From the NCBI GenBank assembly GCA_022559985.1, contig JAFJTR010000066.1, positions 108,652-172,651 on the forward strand: DNA of 64,000 nt, given 5' to 3'. A model generated the notes under the pieces. That model searched no databases, was not told where the DNA came from, and saw nothing but the letters and a program-made list of their open reading frames with translations. The DNA comes from Parastagonospora avenae f. sp. tritici 18332-5. Lineage: Eukaryota > Ascomycota > Dothideomycetes > Pleosporales > Phaeosphaeriaceae. Shown here in pieces: positions 21,725 through 34,116 of this stretch. Every line of letters starts with the position of its first letter. Position 1 is the stretch's first letter. A program made the position numbers and the translations under genes.

Positions 21725-23527
21725 ATGTCAGACTCTTCCGAATTGCCCGAACATCTCATACATGACAGATCCGTACTCTCTGTCGACGACATGATCACAA
21801 AGCCGGATCCAGACCGTCGCGAGACTTCCAATACTGCGTCAGTCCAGACAAATAACTCCAGCGAATCCCGAGAAGCCCGGCTCCATCGAAGACTGAAGTA
21901 CCGCACCACCATAGACCCATACGAGGAAGAGCATTTCAATTCAGTGGATTCCATGACCGAAGACGAGACCTCATACTCATCAGAGCCTCCAACCAGAGAC
22001 CATAACGCCCGGTTCGCAAACCGCCCGACCTACAAGAAGCCCAAGAAAAAGGCGCGTGCTCCCCGCAAGACCACCAAAAGCAACACCAGACCCCGCCATG
22101 AAGCCTTCTTCAATGCCCACTTGGACCACCCGGTCACAGACGACAACGAATCGCTGTCCGAATTCAGGAGCAAGCGTGAAAGCTCGGAATCTACCGAGGG
22201 GTCGCAACTATCTCAAATCCCTTGGTCTACTGGAGGCAGCGTGGTGGACAAAATGAAGGGGCTGATGATATGTCCTTTGGAGCCGTGTGAGGGGGATGTG
22301 ATAGAACATACTATGGGACACAGGAAGCCGATCACATCGATGAGAGTACGTGGGTGCGCCGTCACTCAGCCCTCCCCACAGCTACCTAATTCGATTAGGA
22401 GGAAAAGACAACAGGCGCCCAAAGATGTTGTTAATCAGATGACTGCGAGAAGGGATCCAAAATTCCTGTCCACCTCTGCAGCTGGGGCGACTGAGGAAGG
22501 CAACGCCTTGAAACTCAAACAGAATGAGTCCTCGCTACCACGTCGTCTTCTGAAAGCTCCGATACATGCCAGTACGCTCCCGGCTCTCACGATTACCAGA
22601 GGCTCTCCCAACAGTGATCGATCCCCTGTACCGACACTAGATGACAGAGCCTACGATATGCTCAAATGCCTCATAAGTCTTACCTGCCAGCCAAACGAAT
22701 GGATCGACTTCCTTGGGCCCAACGACTACTACACAATCGGGGGAGGGGAGGCATTATATTCGGCAGGCCACAGAAGTACGACGAGCTTTATGCGCGCCGC
22801 ACTGTACAAGATTGATGACGAGTTGACCAAAACGTACTTCCCACGAAACACCCACTATCACAACGTCCGTGTCATTTTCCATGGGCGGATCGCCTCACGC
22901 CCCGTCCACGTCACCGATGTCTGGAAACCATTCTCAGATCTCCATTCGCTGGTACGGATGAATCACACATCCATCGCTCAATACGCACCAGAGCTCCAGT
23001 TTCTCTGGCGCAGCATAGTCGAGCGAGCACCTCATCTGACCCTGCCACTCAACTCCGCTCGCGGCATCATGCCCCCTCCTCCACGCAACATCAGCTTTGT
23101 ACTCTTCCTCATAGTCACATGCGCACCACGGTCTGAGCTCCAGGCTGTCTTGGAAGACCTGACGCCGAACAGCGATCAATTCAATGCGGTCCAAGATTGC
23201 ATTTCAGATGGGCTCAAGGCGCTGCGCCACGAACACCCTGTGTACGAGGGAGTGAGCACGTTGCAACTCACAGCGATCTGGGCGCGCCTGAACAGTATGA
23301 TTCAGGCGGCGTGTCAAGATGGTGGCGGGGAAGGAGATGCATATGCGAGGTCGCGCGGGAACGGACATAATCATGAGTCTCAGCGGGGCATCGTGTTTCT
23401 TCCTGGGCCTGGAAAGAAGAGGAAAGCGGATGAATTTGAGCGGGGTGGCATGGAGATGGGATCTTTCATGAAGCCAACGTCGGCACAGGGAGGTCTGGAC
23501 CTGGCTAACGATACTGGGAATATTTAG
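21725..23527 (+). CDS. Unknown 600-aa protein
   Basis: One exon starts at ATG 21725. Residues 1-300 are disordered, Ser/Glu-rich and carry a basic nuclear-signal-like patch (KKPKKKARAPRKTTK, about residues 100-115). Residues about 315-530 are ordered, with alternating hydrophobic and Trp/Tyr residues (LTCQPNEWIDFLGPNDYY, ELQFLWRSIVERAPHL). A second basic patch (GPGKKRKADEFER) lies near the end. The domain was not recognised. The protein lies in tandem with the chromo-like gene and is similarly intronless, and both have nuclear-type composition, so a related role is possible but unproven. Confidence 0.7.
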   Translation: MSDSSELPEHLIHDRSVLSVDDMITKPDPDRRETSNTASVQTNNSSESREARLHRRLKYRTTIDPYEEEHFNSVDSMTEDETSYSSEPPTRDHNARFANRPTYKKPKKKARAPRKTTKSNTRPRHEAFFNAHLDHPVTDDNESLSEFRSKRESSESTEGSQLSQIPWSTGGSVVDKMKGLMICPLEPCEGDVIEHTMGHRKPITSMRVRGCAVTQPSPQLPNSIRRKRQQAPKDVVNQMTARRDPKFLSTSAAGATEEGNALKLKQNESSLPRRLLKAPIHASTLPALTITRGSPNSDRSPVPTLDDRAYDMLKCLISLTCQPNEWIDFLGPNDYYTIGGGEALYSAGHRSTTSFMRAALYKIDDELTKTYFPRNTHYHNVRVIFHGRIASRPVHVTDVWKPFSDLHSLVRMNHTSIAQYAPELQFLWRSIVERAPHLTLPLNSARGIMPPPPRNISFVLFLIVTCAPRSELQAVLEDLTPNSDQFNAVQDCISDGLKALRHEHPVYEGVSTLQLTAIWARLNSMIQAACQDGGGEGDAYARSRGNGHNHESQRGIVFLPGPGKKRKADEFERGGMEMGSFMKPTSAQGGLDLANDTGNI

Positions 23528-25129
23528 TGCGGAGTCAGGACTTGGGGCTACTTTGGGGTTCAATTGCTCTTGTTTGTACTTGGGACAGCTTTTGCTACGT
23601 ACACTGACAGTTTTAATGTAGTTTTCAAACAATGTTCTGTGAACTGTCTTGAAGGTTACAATCATATGAATTACTGCCCGCCTGACACGTGTATCTATGT
23701 GGAGATGTTGTGCTTCTTTCCGTGACAGACCGAAAAGTTTCATTCAAACCTTTCGCATCATAGTAGCCCATAATCTTGATATCCAAAGTACTGGAGCACA
23801 CTAGAACGACAAATACAAAAGTCATCTCTGTTGAAGACCTTGCGTCAACAACCTCCCAGATTCCCAAGACCATTCATCAAGTGCGACCGAGGCTCGGGCA
23901 GTAACCGTATGCATTTCCATCTCCATATGATTATTTAGGGCACAAGACTGAGCATACTGGACGGGTGCCTTTCTACAAAAGAACTTTTGCATTGAGCGAA
24001 CAAGCAGCAGCAGAGCAAGCGATCAAACATCCCGATAAGCCACGAAGTTAGCATTTGGCCTAAGCAACTAAGACGAGGAGGTGCGGTAAGTTCTGAGAGC
24101 GTGATGGTAATCTTTCAAGGCAATATTTCTGAGATGCCACTGAATGTGAACTGTGCGGGAACGAACAAGGACGCTGGATAATCAGGCGCAGTCGGACCTG
24201 ATAGATTTGTGCATATCAAACACACTTACGTCGAACGACTTCAATTGAAGGAAATATACGAGGGTTTGACACTGCACGTTTCTTACATCATGTACCACGT
24301 CCATCTCATTCTGATGCCCTTGCAGAAATTACTCAAGGTAGCGGAGCATGGATAGTTCTTTCGCCTGAGAGTACCTCTGACTTTGAGACCAAATGATCGT
24401 AGTCTACGGAAACAATTACTAATTGACAGATACTTAGGCACACGGTTCACTGCGCAAGCTTAAAGACAGCAGGGAAGATGACTATGAGAGACGTGCAGTG
24501 AAGTTCTTCCGCAATTGTGAGGCAAAGAAAGTCGAGCAACGATGACCTGTCTGCAGCATGGTAACGAGACGGATTATCGGTAGCGATGATGTACTGTCCC
24601 AGCATCTACGTACTTTACGTAGACATATCGATGCATTGTGCTGCAGGCGTCGTCGGAGATATCGGACTTGTCGTGCGCCACCCGACAATGCATGACGTCG
24701 GCAAGTCCTCCCTGGCAGCTGCACAATTATTTGGCCTAACACTAGAGAATAGGCGATAACATCATATTCAGCTACGCTAAGGCTTTTCAGCTTTGACGCA
24801 TCCTCATCATTTCACAGCCTGCTTCTGAGCGGTCTGATCTACTACCTATGGCTCAGCCCTGATACGAAGCTCACAGCATCGTTGCGACGTCTGGTGCTGC
24901 TGCGACTGGTGTTTCTATCGCCTATCGTCTCTGATTTGTCTTCCGACCCGCGATCTAATTAGGGCTCGGTTTTCGCAGAGCCGCTAGACCCATTTTCCGG
25001 GTCCAAGGACGCTTGACTCCACATGCTCCGGAAATAACGACATTTCGCAACCTTTACTGATCGACTACAAATACCCCAGCTCGCCCATTTTCGACCCGGA
25101 ACTCAGGTGCCTTGATCGACGACGACACG
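23528..25129. other. Intergenic region upstream of the MFS gene
   Basis: About 1.6 kb contain no supported gene. The last 100 bp are C/A-rich like a fungal leader. The long upstream region would suit a regulated exporter gene, but no site was assigned. Confidence 0.4.
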
Positions 25130-26747
25130 ATGTCCGGTGCAACAACCGCAGCTCCCACGCACAATGTACTAGATCCCGCGCTGACCGAAGATGAGAAATC
25201 GCGGAAGAGCTCTGAGACACCCAGCGGCTCGAATCAGGCAGCCTCAGACATTGAAAATGGTCGCAGCAAGAACGAGACTCCCCCAGCCGCCAAGGATAAC
25301 TATCTGGTCGAGTTCGAAGGGCCAAACGACACCGGCAATCCAAAGAATTGGACCGCAAAGCGGAGATGGGCTATCACGATATCCATGGGTCTTCTGGTTT
25401 TCACCGTCACCTTTGCTAGCTCGATCTTCAGTGTCAACATTGGAGTCGTGCAAGAAAAGTTTGACGTCAAGCTCGTTACGGCAACTCTTGGTGTCGCACT
25501 GTTCGTGCTCGGATTCGTATTTGGACCTATCGCTTTTGGACCCATGTCCGAAGTCCTCGGACGCAAGATACCCCTCTTTTTCGGCTTCGCCCTCTTTGCC
25601 ATCTTCCAAATACCTGTAGCTCTTGCGCAGAATATTACGACTATATGCGTTGGAAGGTTTTTGGGTGGGTTCTTCGCGTCCGCACCCCTAGCCGTGGTTG
25701 GAGGAGCCCTTGCCGATCTTTGGGACCCCATACCCAGATCCTACGCTATCTGCGTATTTGCAGCAGGTGGATTTGCTGGACCGGTGGCAGGCCCGATTGC
25801 GGGCGGTTTTATAACAGAATCGCATTTGGGCTGGCGATGGACATCATGGATCACTCTCATCATGGCAGCCTTTCTCGGAACAATAGGTCTGTTTGTGATA
25901 CCGGAAACTTCTGGAGCCAGGATTCTGCAACTGCGTGCAGCGAAACTACGCGAAGAGACGGGAGACTCCAAATACTATTCGAAGGCAGACCAAAACAAGC
26001 TGACAATACACAACGTGGTCAACGTGTATTTGCTTAGACCCTTCATCATGTTCTCCCAAGAGCCAATCCTAGCCCTCATCACGGCATACATGAGCTTCTT
26101 GTATGGTATTGTGTATCTTCTTTTCGAGGCTGTATGTCATCTGTGTTTTGAATGATGCAGCCGTGCTAACAACGATACAGTTTCCAGTGTCCTTCTACGA
26201 AGAGCGTGGCTGGTCCCTGGGCGTCTCTCAACTACCGTTCGCATCCTTCATTGTCGGAATCATCATGGGTGCTGGCTTGATTGCCTATAGTACCGCCACC
26301 AACTTCACACGTGCCTATGTCAAGTACGGCAAAACCATACCCGAGGAGCGTCTACCGCCTATGATTGTCGGAGCTATTGCACTTCCAGTCGGTCTGTTCT
26401 GGTTCGCATGGACTAGCAACCCGAACATCTCATGGGTTCCCCAGGTACTGTCTATCGCTCTCATCGGATTGGGATGTATGGTGCCTTTCTGGCAAGGCAT
26501 GAGCTATCTCATCGACTGCTACGGCTTTTATTCTAACAGCGCCATCGCTGTGAACACCTTCATACGATCTTTCTTTGGCGCGTTCTTTCCCTTGTTCACA
26601 CATACAATGTACCATACCTTAGGCGTTCCATGGGCCTCAAGTCTGCTCGGATTCATTTGCGTTGTCTTTCTTCCAGTACCTGTTCTGTTCTATATATACG
26701 GTGCTAATATCAGATCAAAGAGTAAATGGGCCCCAACGGCGCCATGA
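25130..26747 (+). CDS. MFS drug:H+ antiporter, DHA1 type
   Basis: Exons 25130-26131 and 26181-26747 flank a 49-nt intron (donor GTATGT, branch TGCTAAC, acceptor ATACAG), giving 522 aa in frame. The start is ATG 25130 (MSGATTAAPTHN). A hydrophilic N-terminus of about 75 residues precedes twelve predicted membrane segments split by a charged central loop (about 250-290). Visible MFS signatures are NPKNWTAKRRW before helix 1, the motif A variant GPMSEVLGRKIPL after helix 2, RFLGGFFAS in helix 4 and the antiporter motif C region GPVAGPIAGGF in helix 5. This matches the fungal polyamine and multidrug resistance exporters (Tpo1, Flr1 and Caf5 relatives) in the plasma membrane. The substrate cannot be inferred: no biosynthetic gene cluster lies beside it. 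Confidence 0.95.
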
Positions 26748-26836
26748 TTCGGAGTTTGTAATGTATAGATGAGGAATTTCATTGTCGTCTCCAATAGTCA
26801 TATATTTGTTACTGTTGACCTGTCTGAACAGAATAT

Positions 26837-27460
26837 TTACTCAATTGTCTCTTCAATCCTGTGCATGCCAGCGAAGGCCAACCGTGCCTGTGCCTTTACC
26901 GAGGCCACACGATCCTCGCTCGACAACAAGAAAGAACGGCTCCAGTCTAGCTGCCCAAAAAGGGCTTTCATGCGCTCTCGCGCCACGCTCCAGTGGCTTG
27001 TCGGGATGAGCTTCAAATGCTTTTCACACCGGCCCATGTGAGCTTCCGAATCGATGCCAACTATTCCCACCATGCGCGCCTCGAATTATCCCCAGGGAGA
27101 AACCAGGTGGAGCGGTTCCAATGGAACTGCTCTGGCGTTCCATCCATGACGCTGACCGCGTCGTTGGCCTCAGTGATGACCAAGACAGAATGGTTCCGCG
27201 GCACAAACTTCTCTTCTTTGTAGGTGAACAGGCCGAGCGCTGGTTTAGGGCGAATCTGCAACCAGTCGGCCTCAGCACCGAAGAACTCTTGCATCTTCTT
27301 CCTCACCTCGTCGACCAGAAGGAGTGCGAAGTAGTCGCACATGTTCCAACGTGCGAGGGCCGCGGGCAGACTCTGTGGCGGGAAGGTGAGCAAATCTAAC
27401 TCGTCGTAGGAGGGCGTTGGTAGGGCAGACCCCTGCCGAAGGAGAGATAGTGGTGGCCAT
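26837..27460 (-). pseudogene. Lineage-specific small gene, copy 1, with two frameshifts
   Basis: On the minus strand from ATG 27460 (MATTISPSAG) the protein-like reading changes frame near 27405, where it continues as YDELDLLTFPPQSLPAALARW and then VDEVRKKMQEFF, PRNHSVLVI and GTPEQFHWN. It changes again near 27075, where one added base would link FLPGDN to MVGIVGIDSEAHMGR and on to a stop after RIEETIE at 26837. Read across these breaks the protein is about 200 aa and resembles the gene at 29517-30314 in its central part: an MCD(Y/N)F-like helix, then NHSVLV or RHSVLVV, then a (P/G)EQF(H/G)W motif. Function is unknown. The breaks indicate decay or indel errors. Confidence 0.6.
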
Positions 27461-29516
27461 GGTGATGTGTGGTAATGGTGGATTTGGCTTTGGAAAGACG
27501 TGTCGGGGCGGGATTTGGAGGTTTATGGACGTCTTGGAGAGTAAATAGCTCAGTGAAACTGTCTGTAGGTAATAGTACTGTCCCGGACGCTAGCGTGCGG
27601 CTGCCTGTCGAGATCCACTTATTTCTACCCACAGCGCTTGGTGCGCGTTTCCGATCAAACGCTTGAAAAGCAAAGTCATCCCGCAAGATATGACCGCTCT
27701 CTTCTTACCAGAATGGATACAGCAATTCGTTATCCACAATTGCCAAGCTTGATATCGACTCTGTAGACATCATCGACGAAGTCCTTTCGCTGAGCACGGC
27801 GGGAGGTTCAAGATACACAACGCCCAAACTGATATCAATAGGATCCCCCCGAGCAGGTATTACCGCAATATCTACTCCATACAATCCTCAATCGAGCCGA
27901 GACAGCGAGCTTTCTACGACAAGCCTCTTAGACTTCCTGCAGCAGTCACCCTACCCGCGTACAACAGTACAAGCGCTACCGCAACTCCGGCCCGTAAAAA
28001 GTTGACTTGGCCAAGAATTGGGAGTGATACACGCAGATGAGGCGGGGGAAATGCTCGAGATTGGTAAACAAGGCCCGCGGGTTCCAAAGCTCTGCGCATG
28101 GTGGTACTTAACGGGGGTCTCGCACGTAGAGACAGGCGTAGACTCGGGATGGACGGTTTGAATTGGAAACATTGAAGTCACATATCATATTCACACAACA
28201 GGTCTATACAATTTACACGCTGTGATCTCTATCATTTCCTGTGCCGACGAGAAGAAGTGAGGTGCAACAAGACACATCATCGAAAACACGGCGCGCTGCT
28301 GATCAACTCCCGCCACAAGCACTAGGACCTCTCAGGCAGCCGAATTAACTCACAAACATAGGATCTTGGAAAGGGCAAAGTAAAAAATTGCGGGGGCCTG
28401 ATAGACGGCCCACTCAAAGCGGTTTGTGGGGCTGCGGAGTAGAAGGAATTGCCTCCGCCAAATACGGCACGAAAATGGAGAGAGTTTTCCACTGTCGCGT
28501 CAGAAGAAGTAATTTCGTCTTAAGCATGGTGCGAATGAGCGTAATAGGTATAGCATTTCGTGTCAGTACAGCGCATAGTCTGCCTCTGCAGACCTTCTGC
28601 GACCCTGTACAATTGGCAGAATGCGGTGCTTTGAATGAACCCCCAACTACATAGAACTTTGCCAAATAGAATAAGGCAGACATTTTCTCTGATAACCGCA
28701 CACATGATCTGGAATGCCCTGAGGCAAATGCCTTGATAGAACTGCGTGAATAATTGACCTCAGGATGTACACAGCGACCTCGAGGAGCAATCGAGAGTCG
28801 TAGATGCACAGTATGACGTGCCCTGTATGGTAATGGGCGACTGAAAAGCTGAAACTTTGTGGCATTGAGATCCAGTGAATGCATGCTGTACAAGGAGCTG
28901 TGCTCGACTGTAGACGCTCGTGCAGGACTGACGTGCGAGCACTGCTGTATCTTCCCAATAGACCAACCAGCAAAGCAAAAGCGAGCTCGGGAGGCACAAA
29001 GCAATATGCAAACGTCGGAGTTGCTCTTTGCCAGAATGCTTCACCCGCTCGTCAGTGCGTTGCGGCTCCTGCCACCGATCCCTGCACTGCCCCGCTGACC
29101 TCACTTCTAGTATATTTTTCAAACAATTTGTTTTTCCTCATAAGTAGCGGGGCTTAACTCTGCTACATAGATAGCTCCATAGTTTAGGCAGTTTCAGACC
29201 AAGACCGACCAGTTCTAACAATCCTACAGGTTATCGAAAAAGGGTGTTCCTCTAAGCCCGCCGGGCTTCTTTTTTTGCCAGTGTTCGAGACCTTCACCTG
29301 CCACTACTTTTGCTTCCGTGGCAACTTTTGGCTCAGTAGTGCGGCAAAGTGGGGGTGCAGGTAACGGCATTTTTGGGAAGCCCACTTGCGCTTGCGCAGG
29401 CACCCGCAGGAACAACAAAGCTAGCAGCAGTACAGAACTTCATCGAATTATGTGGAGAAATCAGGCATTATGTCTTTGAGCAGGCAAAAGCCAGGCTCAT
29501 GTACTTGGCTGTCTAT
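27461..29516. other. Intergenic region
   Basis: These 2 kb contain only short overlapping frames without recognisable features. A G/C hairpin followed by a T run at 29254-29275 resembles a bacterial terminator and was rejected. Confidence 0.4.
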
Positions 29517-30314
29517 CTATTCTTGCAGACTCGGACCACAAGTCTGAAGAGCAGCGGCCTTCGCTCGCTTTGCAGCTGTACTACTGATAGCTCTCAATGC
29601 CACAGCAGGATCCTCCAGAGGCAGGCGATTCCGATTGAATGCATTGAACATTTCCGAAAATGTCGCCAAGATTTGTGGCCAGTAGCCCTCCGGTTGCATG
29701 GAGATCACTCGCTTGGTGAAGCCCAACGAGCCCTGCAAATCCGGAAATTTGTCTTCATCAATACACTCTAAAAACTCTTCAAGCTCCATGAGCCACTCAC
29801 TGCCCGTCCACCCAAATTGTTCGCCTGTGCGGTCGAAGATGAATGTCCTGCCCTCCTCAGTCTCCACCACCAAGACAGAATGTCTGAACTGTCTCAGCTC
29901 CTCGTCCTCGGCAACAAAAGCGAACTCTGGATTTGGCAAGATGATGCGCTATGAGACATCTGCATTGTACTCTGGGATAGCTGTTAGGTCCCGTATGCTC
30001 AAACAAGTAGTGCTTGAAGATACATACTTTCCAAATGCTCCTTCAACGCGCTGTAGACCATCACACAGAAGTTGTCACACAGAGACCACTTCTTGCACGC
30101 CTCTACAAAAGCTTTGCTTGCCCTATCTGGTGTCTCCCAACTTTGTGCAGTCTTGGTAAACCATCCAGGTTCTCTCGTTGCGCGGGTGCCGGCTGAGCCC
30201 GGTGACCGAGGGTTTGCGCTCTGCCTTTACGGCGGCTTCGAAGCAAATGCGGTACACATTAATTATGTCTCTGAGCTTGTAAGGAGAGAGGGAAGAGACC
30301 TTTGAGAGGGCCAT
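29517..30314 (-). pseudogene. Lineage-specific small gene, copy 2, with frameshift and in-frame TAG
   Basis: From ATG 30314 the frame reads MALSKVSSLSPYKLRDIIN and so on for about 60 residues, then must shift one base near 30130-30150 to reach SWETPDRASKAFVEACKKW and CDNFCVMVYSALKEHLE. A clear 56-nt intron follows (30027-29972: GTATGT, CCTAAC, CCCAG). The next exon meets TAG at 29951-29949 and then runs on in the same frame (RIILPNPEFAFVAEDEEL) to the stop at 29517. CAG would fit the TAG position. The resemblance to copy 1 covers the MCDYF/LCDNF helix, the (N/R)HSVLV strand and the EQFxW motif. Copy 1 has no intron at the matching place, so the duplication is old. Confidence 0.6.
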
Positions 30315-30752
30315 TGTTGTTATTGGGATTTTTGGCAATGCGGTGTTCTGAGCTGGCCCAAATCGGCATGCTCAATATCACCAAATATTGTCTGTGTGGC
30401 CGCTCTCGCTCCCTTCAATACCCCTCTACCCCACTAGAGCTTCGAGCAAACGGCTGTGTATCGGAAATTGCTTGAAGGCCGTGGATACTCGACCTTCATC
30501 CTCGACCTGAGCATACATCCTTTTCCTCACTATGACACCCCCCGTGTGCGCCAACAGCGGCTGCTAACGAAGGCTACCTACGAAAACTCATGGCATGCAC
30601 TCGAGCGACTCAGCTGTGCCGACATTCTACCATACGATATACTGTTCTGTTGACTGCTCGACCATAGCAGACCTTTGCCATGCCCGAAGCCTCAAGCGCA
30701 TAAGCGCTTTCATGGAAAAGCTGTTCCTCGCGGTAGGCAGCACAACAAAATC

Positions 30753-31019
30753 ATGGAAACTGACGGGCGCGCGTACGACGACGCGAGGGGTCGGAGAGCT
30801 CAATATACAGATGAAAAAGCGGGTCGGCGAATCATCTTTTCTGCTCTATTTTCCCTCATCCAACATCATTCTTTCGTCATCAACGGCGGACCCGCGATCT
30901 TCTCCGATTTCGACGACAAGGCGTACGAGAGTACCGTCTCTGAGATTATCGATCAGGCGAGAGAAGACGTGGAGCTCCTGATGGAGCTTTGCTGGGAGGT
31001 AAACAGGATGGGCTTCTAG
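30753..31019 (+). CDS. Possible short unknown ORF (88 aa)
   Basis: From ATG 30753 (METDGRAYDDARG) an 88-aa frame runs to 31019. Its second half (FSDFDDKAYESTVSEIIDQ and REDVELLMELCWEVNRMGF) is amphipathic and looks protein-like. The frame is open further upstream only through non-ATG codons, so the N-terminus may lie in an unseen exon or the gene may be a fragment. No family was recognised. Confidence 0.3.
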   Translation: METDGRAYDDARGRRAQYTDEKAGRRIIFSALFSLIQHHSFVINGGPAIFSDFDDKAYESTVSEIIDQAREDVELLMELCWEVNRMGF

Positions 31020-34000
31020 CAGGCAAATGTAGAGTCGATGTACAAAGACATTGTGCGCAGCTGTGCGGGCGAAGGACATACAATGGTCACAGCCGCGTTG
31101 GAGAGAACTTTAGATCTACAGCTAGCTTCCTTGATGGAAATTCGCTGAGCACAAAAGCTCAGTGAACGTAAGACGATTCATCGTGGAGAGGTATCAGATA
31201 AGATGAGATTTTGGATAGAATTGATAGTTGCTGATTGTTCAGTGTATTGTGTGCTCCTTATCTCGTTGCTGCTACGTATTCTGTTTTTCTTCGTGTTTTT
31301 ACAACCGGGCTTTGTGTAACTCGACTATCCCTAATCGTGAAGACAGTATCGCGCGACACCTGCTATCTGACAAGAGGATAAGAGAAATAACAGACCAAGT
31401 CAACGTGATTCCAAAAGTTAGTGTGATATTGCTGAAAGTGCGGTAATCATGATCTCGATTACGGAAGTAGCAAAAGACTCTTGAGACTCGGATCCGACCT
31501 GTGTGATGATTGTCTTCAGAGAGTGGTGATGAAAGTCAACTTTGTGTTGGCGCTAACCTTTTCAGGTTTAGGCGATGATGCCCTTTTCCAGCCACGCACT
31601 TGGGAAATGCCAGGCGCAATATCCATGCGTCGAGTATAGCGTGATTGACCCTGGTATACTTCATGATTCTATTCTTAATGTGGAAGTTGATGGATAAAAC
31701 CAGGAGCTTGGACAGGCGCGGTTCTTTGCCCTGCTGTCATGAGGAGGACCGAATAGCAACACGTACCCAAAGTTTTCCTTTATAAAGTCGGCACAGCAGA
31801 CTACACACTTACAACGCGCCTGAGGTAGCTTTCACACTGCAATAAAGCAAGGATACGGGGGCCTCTAGACATTCCTCCGACGGGAGCTCAAATCAAAGAA
31901 CTCGCAGTGGCCGTGACAGGTTCCCTCACGGCTGACTGACACTCTACGCTACTGTCGCAAGTCATTTTTTCGTGACACCGTTGCCAAGGTTGCGAGATTC
32001 GGCGACTTTCGGGAACGAAATCGTGAAATGACACAGACCAGATCAACCCTTTAGGTGCTTCGATATGGACTATTGATATACTTCCTCATCATTTGACAGA
32101 TTCCCCTCTGCAGGGCGTAACACAAGACGACGCCTTCCTGAAATACTGCACTCTATGGTACTGCAAACACCATACAATCATTGCACACCTCAGACTGCTA
32201 AAATTGACGATTCTGTGTACACTTGAATTGCGAAGCCCACAGGAAGCTACCTCGAGGTGCGCCTGTCGGAGAAGACAGCGAGTCGCACTGCAACGGCCTC
32301 GGTGGCGATGATTTCACCATCGCGCAACGTGAGTGACACAGAGAAAACGAGGGAAATATCCGAAGAGGCTGTGAGTGACTCCATCAACTCGATTTGGTCG
32401 CGTGTAAGATGGTCCCCTGCTCTGTAAGCTAGCTTTAGACAAGCTGTTCTTGGGTCTGTTATGTTTACGGTGATTTGTATCTCGAAGACTTTCCTGAACG
32501 ATCAGATACTATGCTGGTCTCGGCCAGGTAATCTAGCCGCAGCTAGAGTAGATGGGATCCAAAAGACATTCGGCCCAGGGTATCTACTTCTGGGGGCGAG
32601 ACAAGAGCAAGGAGTCGAGCTACGTCTATGGTAGCGCGATCGTACAGATCGCGGTGTGGCAGCTATAGCCAGAACTTGCGCTCTGGAGAATTAAGAAGAC
32701 CGTGGCACATATCTGGATGGTCTGACCGAGAAGTAGAAGTCGAAAATCAGGAACTGAACAGTATTGGGAAATCGTAGTTTCTCCAGTTGATTCCTGTAAA
32801 AGGGCCCTGAATCCCTATCCTTTGTTCCTCGTGTGAGACACTAAGCCTACCTTCGTAGATACTTTTATAGAGCGCATTCTTTTCATGCTGCAACTATGAT
32901 TTGTACTCATTATGTCTCACCCTAACCCCCGAATGCGCTCGACTACATTTTTGATGTCTTGTCCAAGGCTGATGAACCTCAGATCATCTGTTCGCTTATT
33001 TCGTTGACTTGGGGCTTATACTTTCATCTGTTCTTTCGAGTCGCCTCTTGCTGTTCTCATATTGCCCGGATCTCTGAGCGGCTAAAAGATGCCAGCTGAA
33101 TGGCAGTCTCTAAAAGGAATAAGCGGCACATTGCGCCGACTCAAGATATACTCCAAGTCGCTCAGGTCTTTCGTCGATTAATTGGAAACTACCTGCACTA
33201 TATAGCAGTAAAAAACATTGTGACCTATCATGTCTAAAGCTCCTTGGAGCTTCCAGGAGGACGTACGGGAAACTTGGTTGAGCACCCACAGCAGCTTTAA
33301 CATTACCTCGCAGGTCTGACGCATAATGAAGCGATAAACGATCAACTTTACGTTTGATCGCTTGAGTAGCGAGCTTTGTGCAAACCGATCAGACGCATTG
33401 CACCTGTAATGCGAGTACGACGGCGCTGATCCTGTCAAAAAGCGAGGCCGAAAACTCCAAGTGCGATCTTGGGAAGAGAATCGAACTCAAGTACTTACAT
33501 TGGCAAAAAGATTCGCGCTCGAAGGCGCCCAGGGTCTATGGGTGGGGGAATACGACAACCCAACCAGACCACTGTGGTTCGAATTAGCGAGCGGTTAGAG
33601 GGTAGAATTGCTGAACAAAGCTGTTTATGTAGTTTTTAAAGCTAAGATTCTCAGGGTAGAATCTTGTTGTTTTTTGGGTTTGTGGATCAGGCAACGAGCA
33701 GAGGTGAGGCAGCGTTTGTTGCGTGCTTTTGCACTTCACCGTCTACGTCAAGGCTCTGCATGTGCGCTTGTAGCACCAGAACATGAGCTGCACCTGTCGC
33801 CACTATTGGGCTTGTCGCATGCTACTAGACTGGCTGATTGACTTGGAGATGCTTAGACAAGCTTATACAGTTACATGGAAATTGCGGTGCATGCTTTGCT
33901 CAGAACTTTATTTTCCCTGCGTAGACAGTCTGACAGAGGTGCTCGCCCTGCCGCAGACACATGATCGCCTCTAAAGGTTTACGTGCTATTGGCATGCGTC

Positions 34001-34116
34001 TCCTCTCTCTCTACTGAGAGTACGACCGCGAGGTTGATTGTGAGGGCTCCTGCAGCGTCATGCAGCACATATACTGAGTCTGCGAAGACGTGCTCATGTG
34101 TGTAGTAAGAGCTGCA
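31020..34116. other. Gene-empty accessory DNA
   Basis: More than 3 kb with no supported gene. Frames are short and stop-rich on both strands. A T-loop-like sequence near 33470-33580 was examined for a tRNA and rejected. Confidence 0.4.

Noticed and set aside
29254..29275. GC hairpin followed by a T run, like a bacterial terminator
   Set aside because: The genome is fungal, where such hairpins do not end mRNA transcription, and no gene ends there.
33450..33590. TTCGA-containing stretches resembling tRNA T-loops
   Set aside because: The stems on either side do not pair and no anticodon arm or acceptor stem can be drawn.
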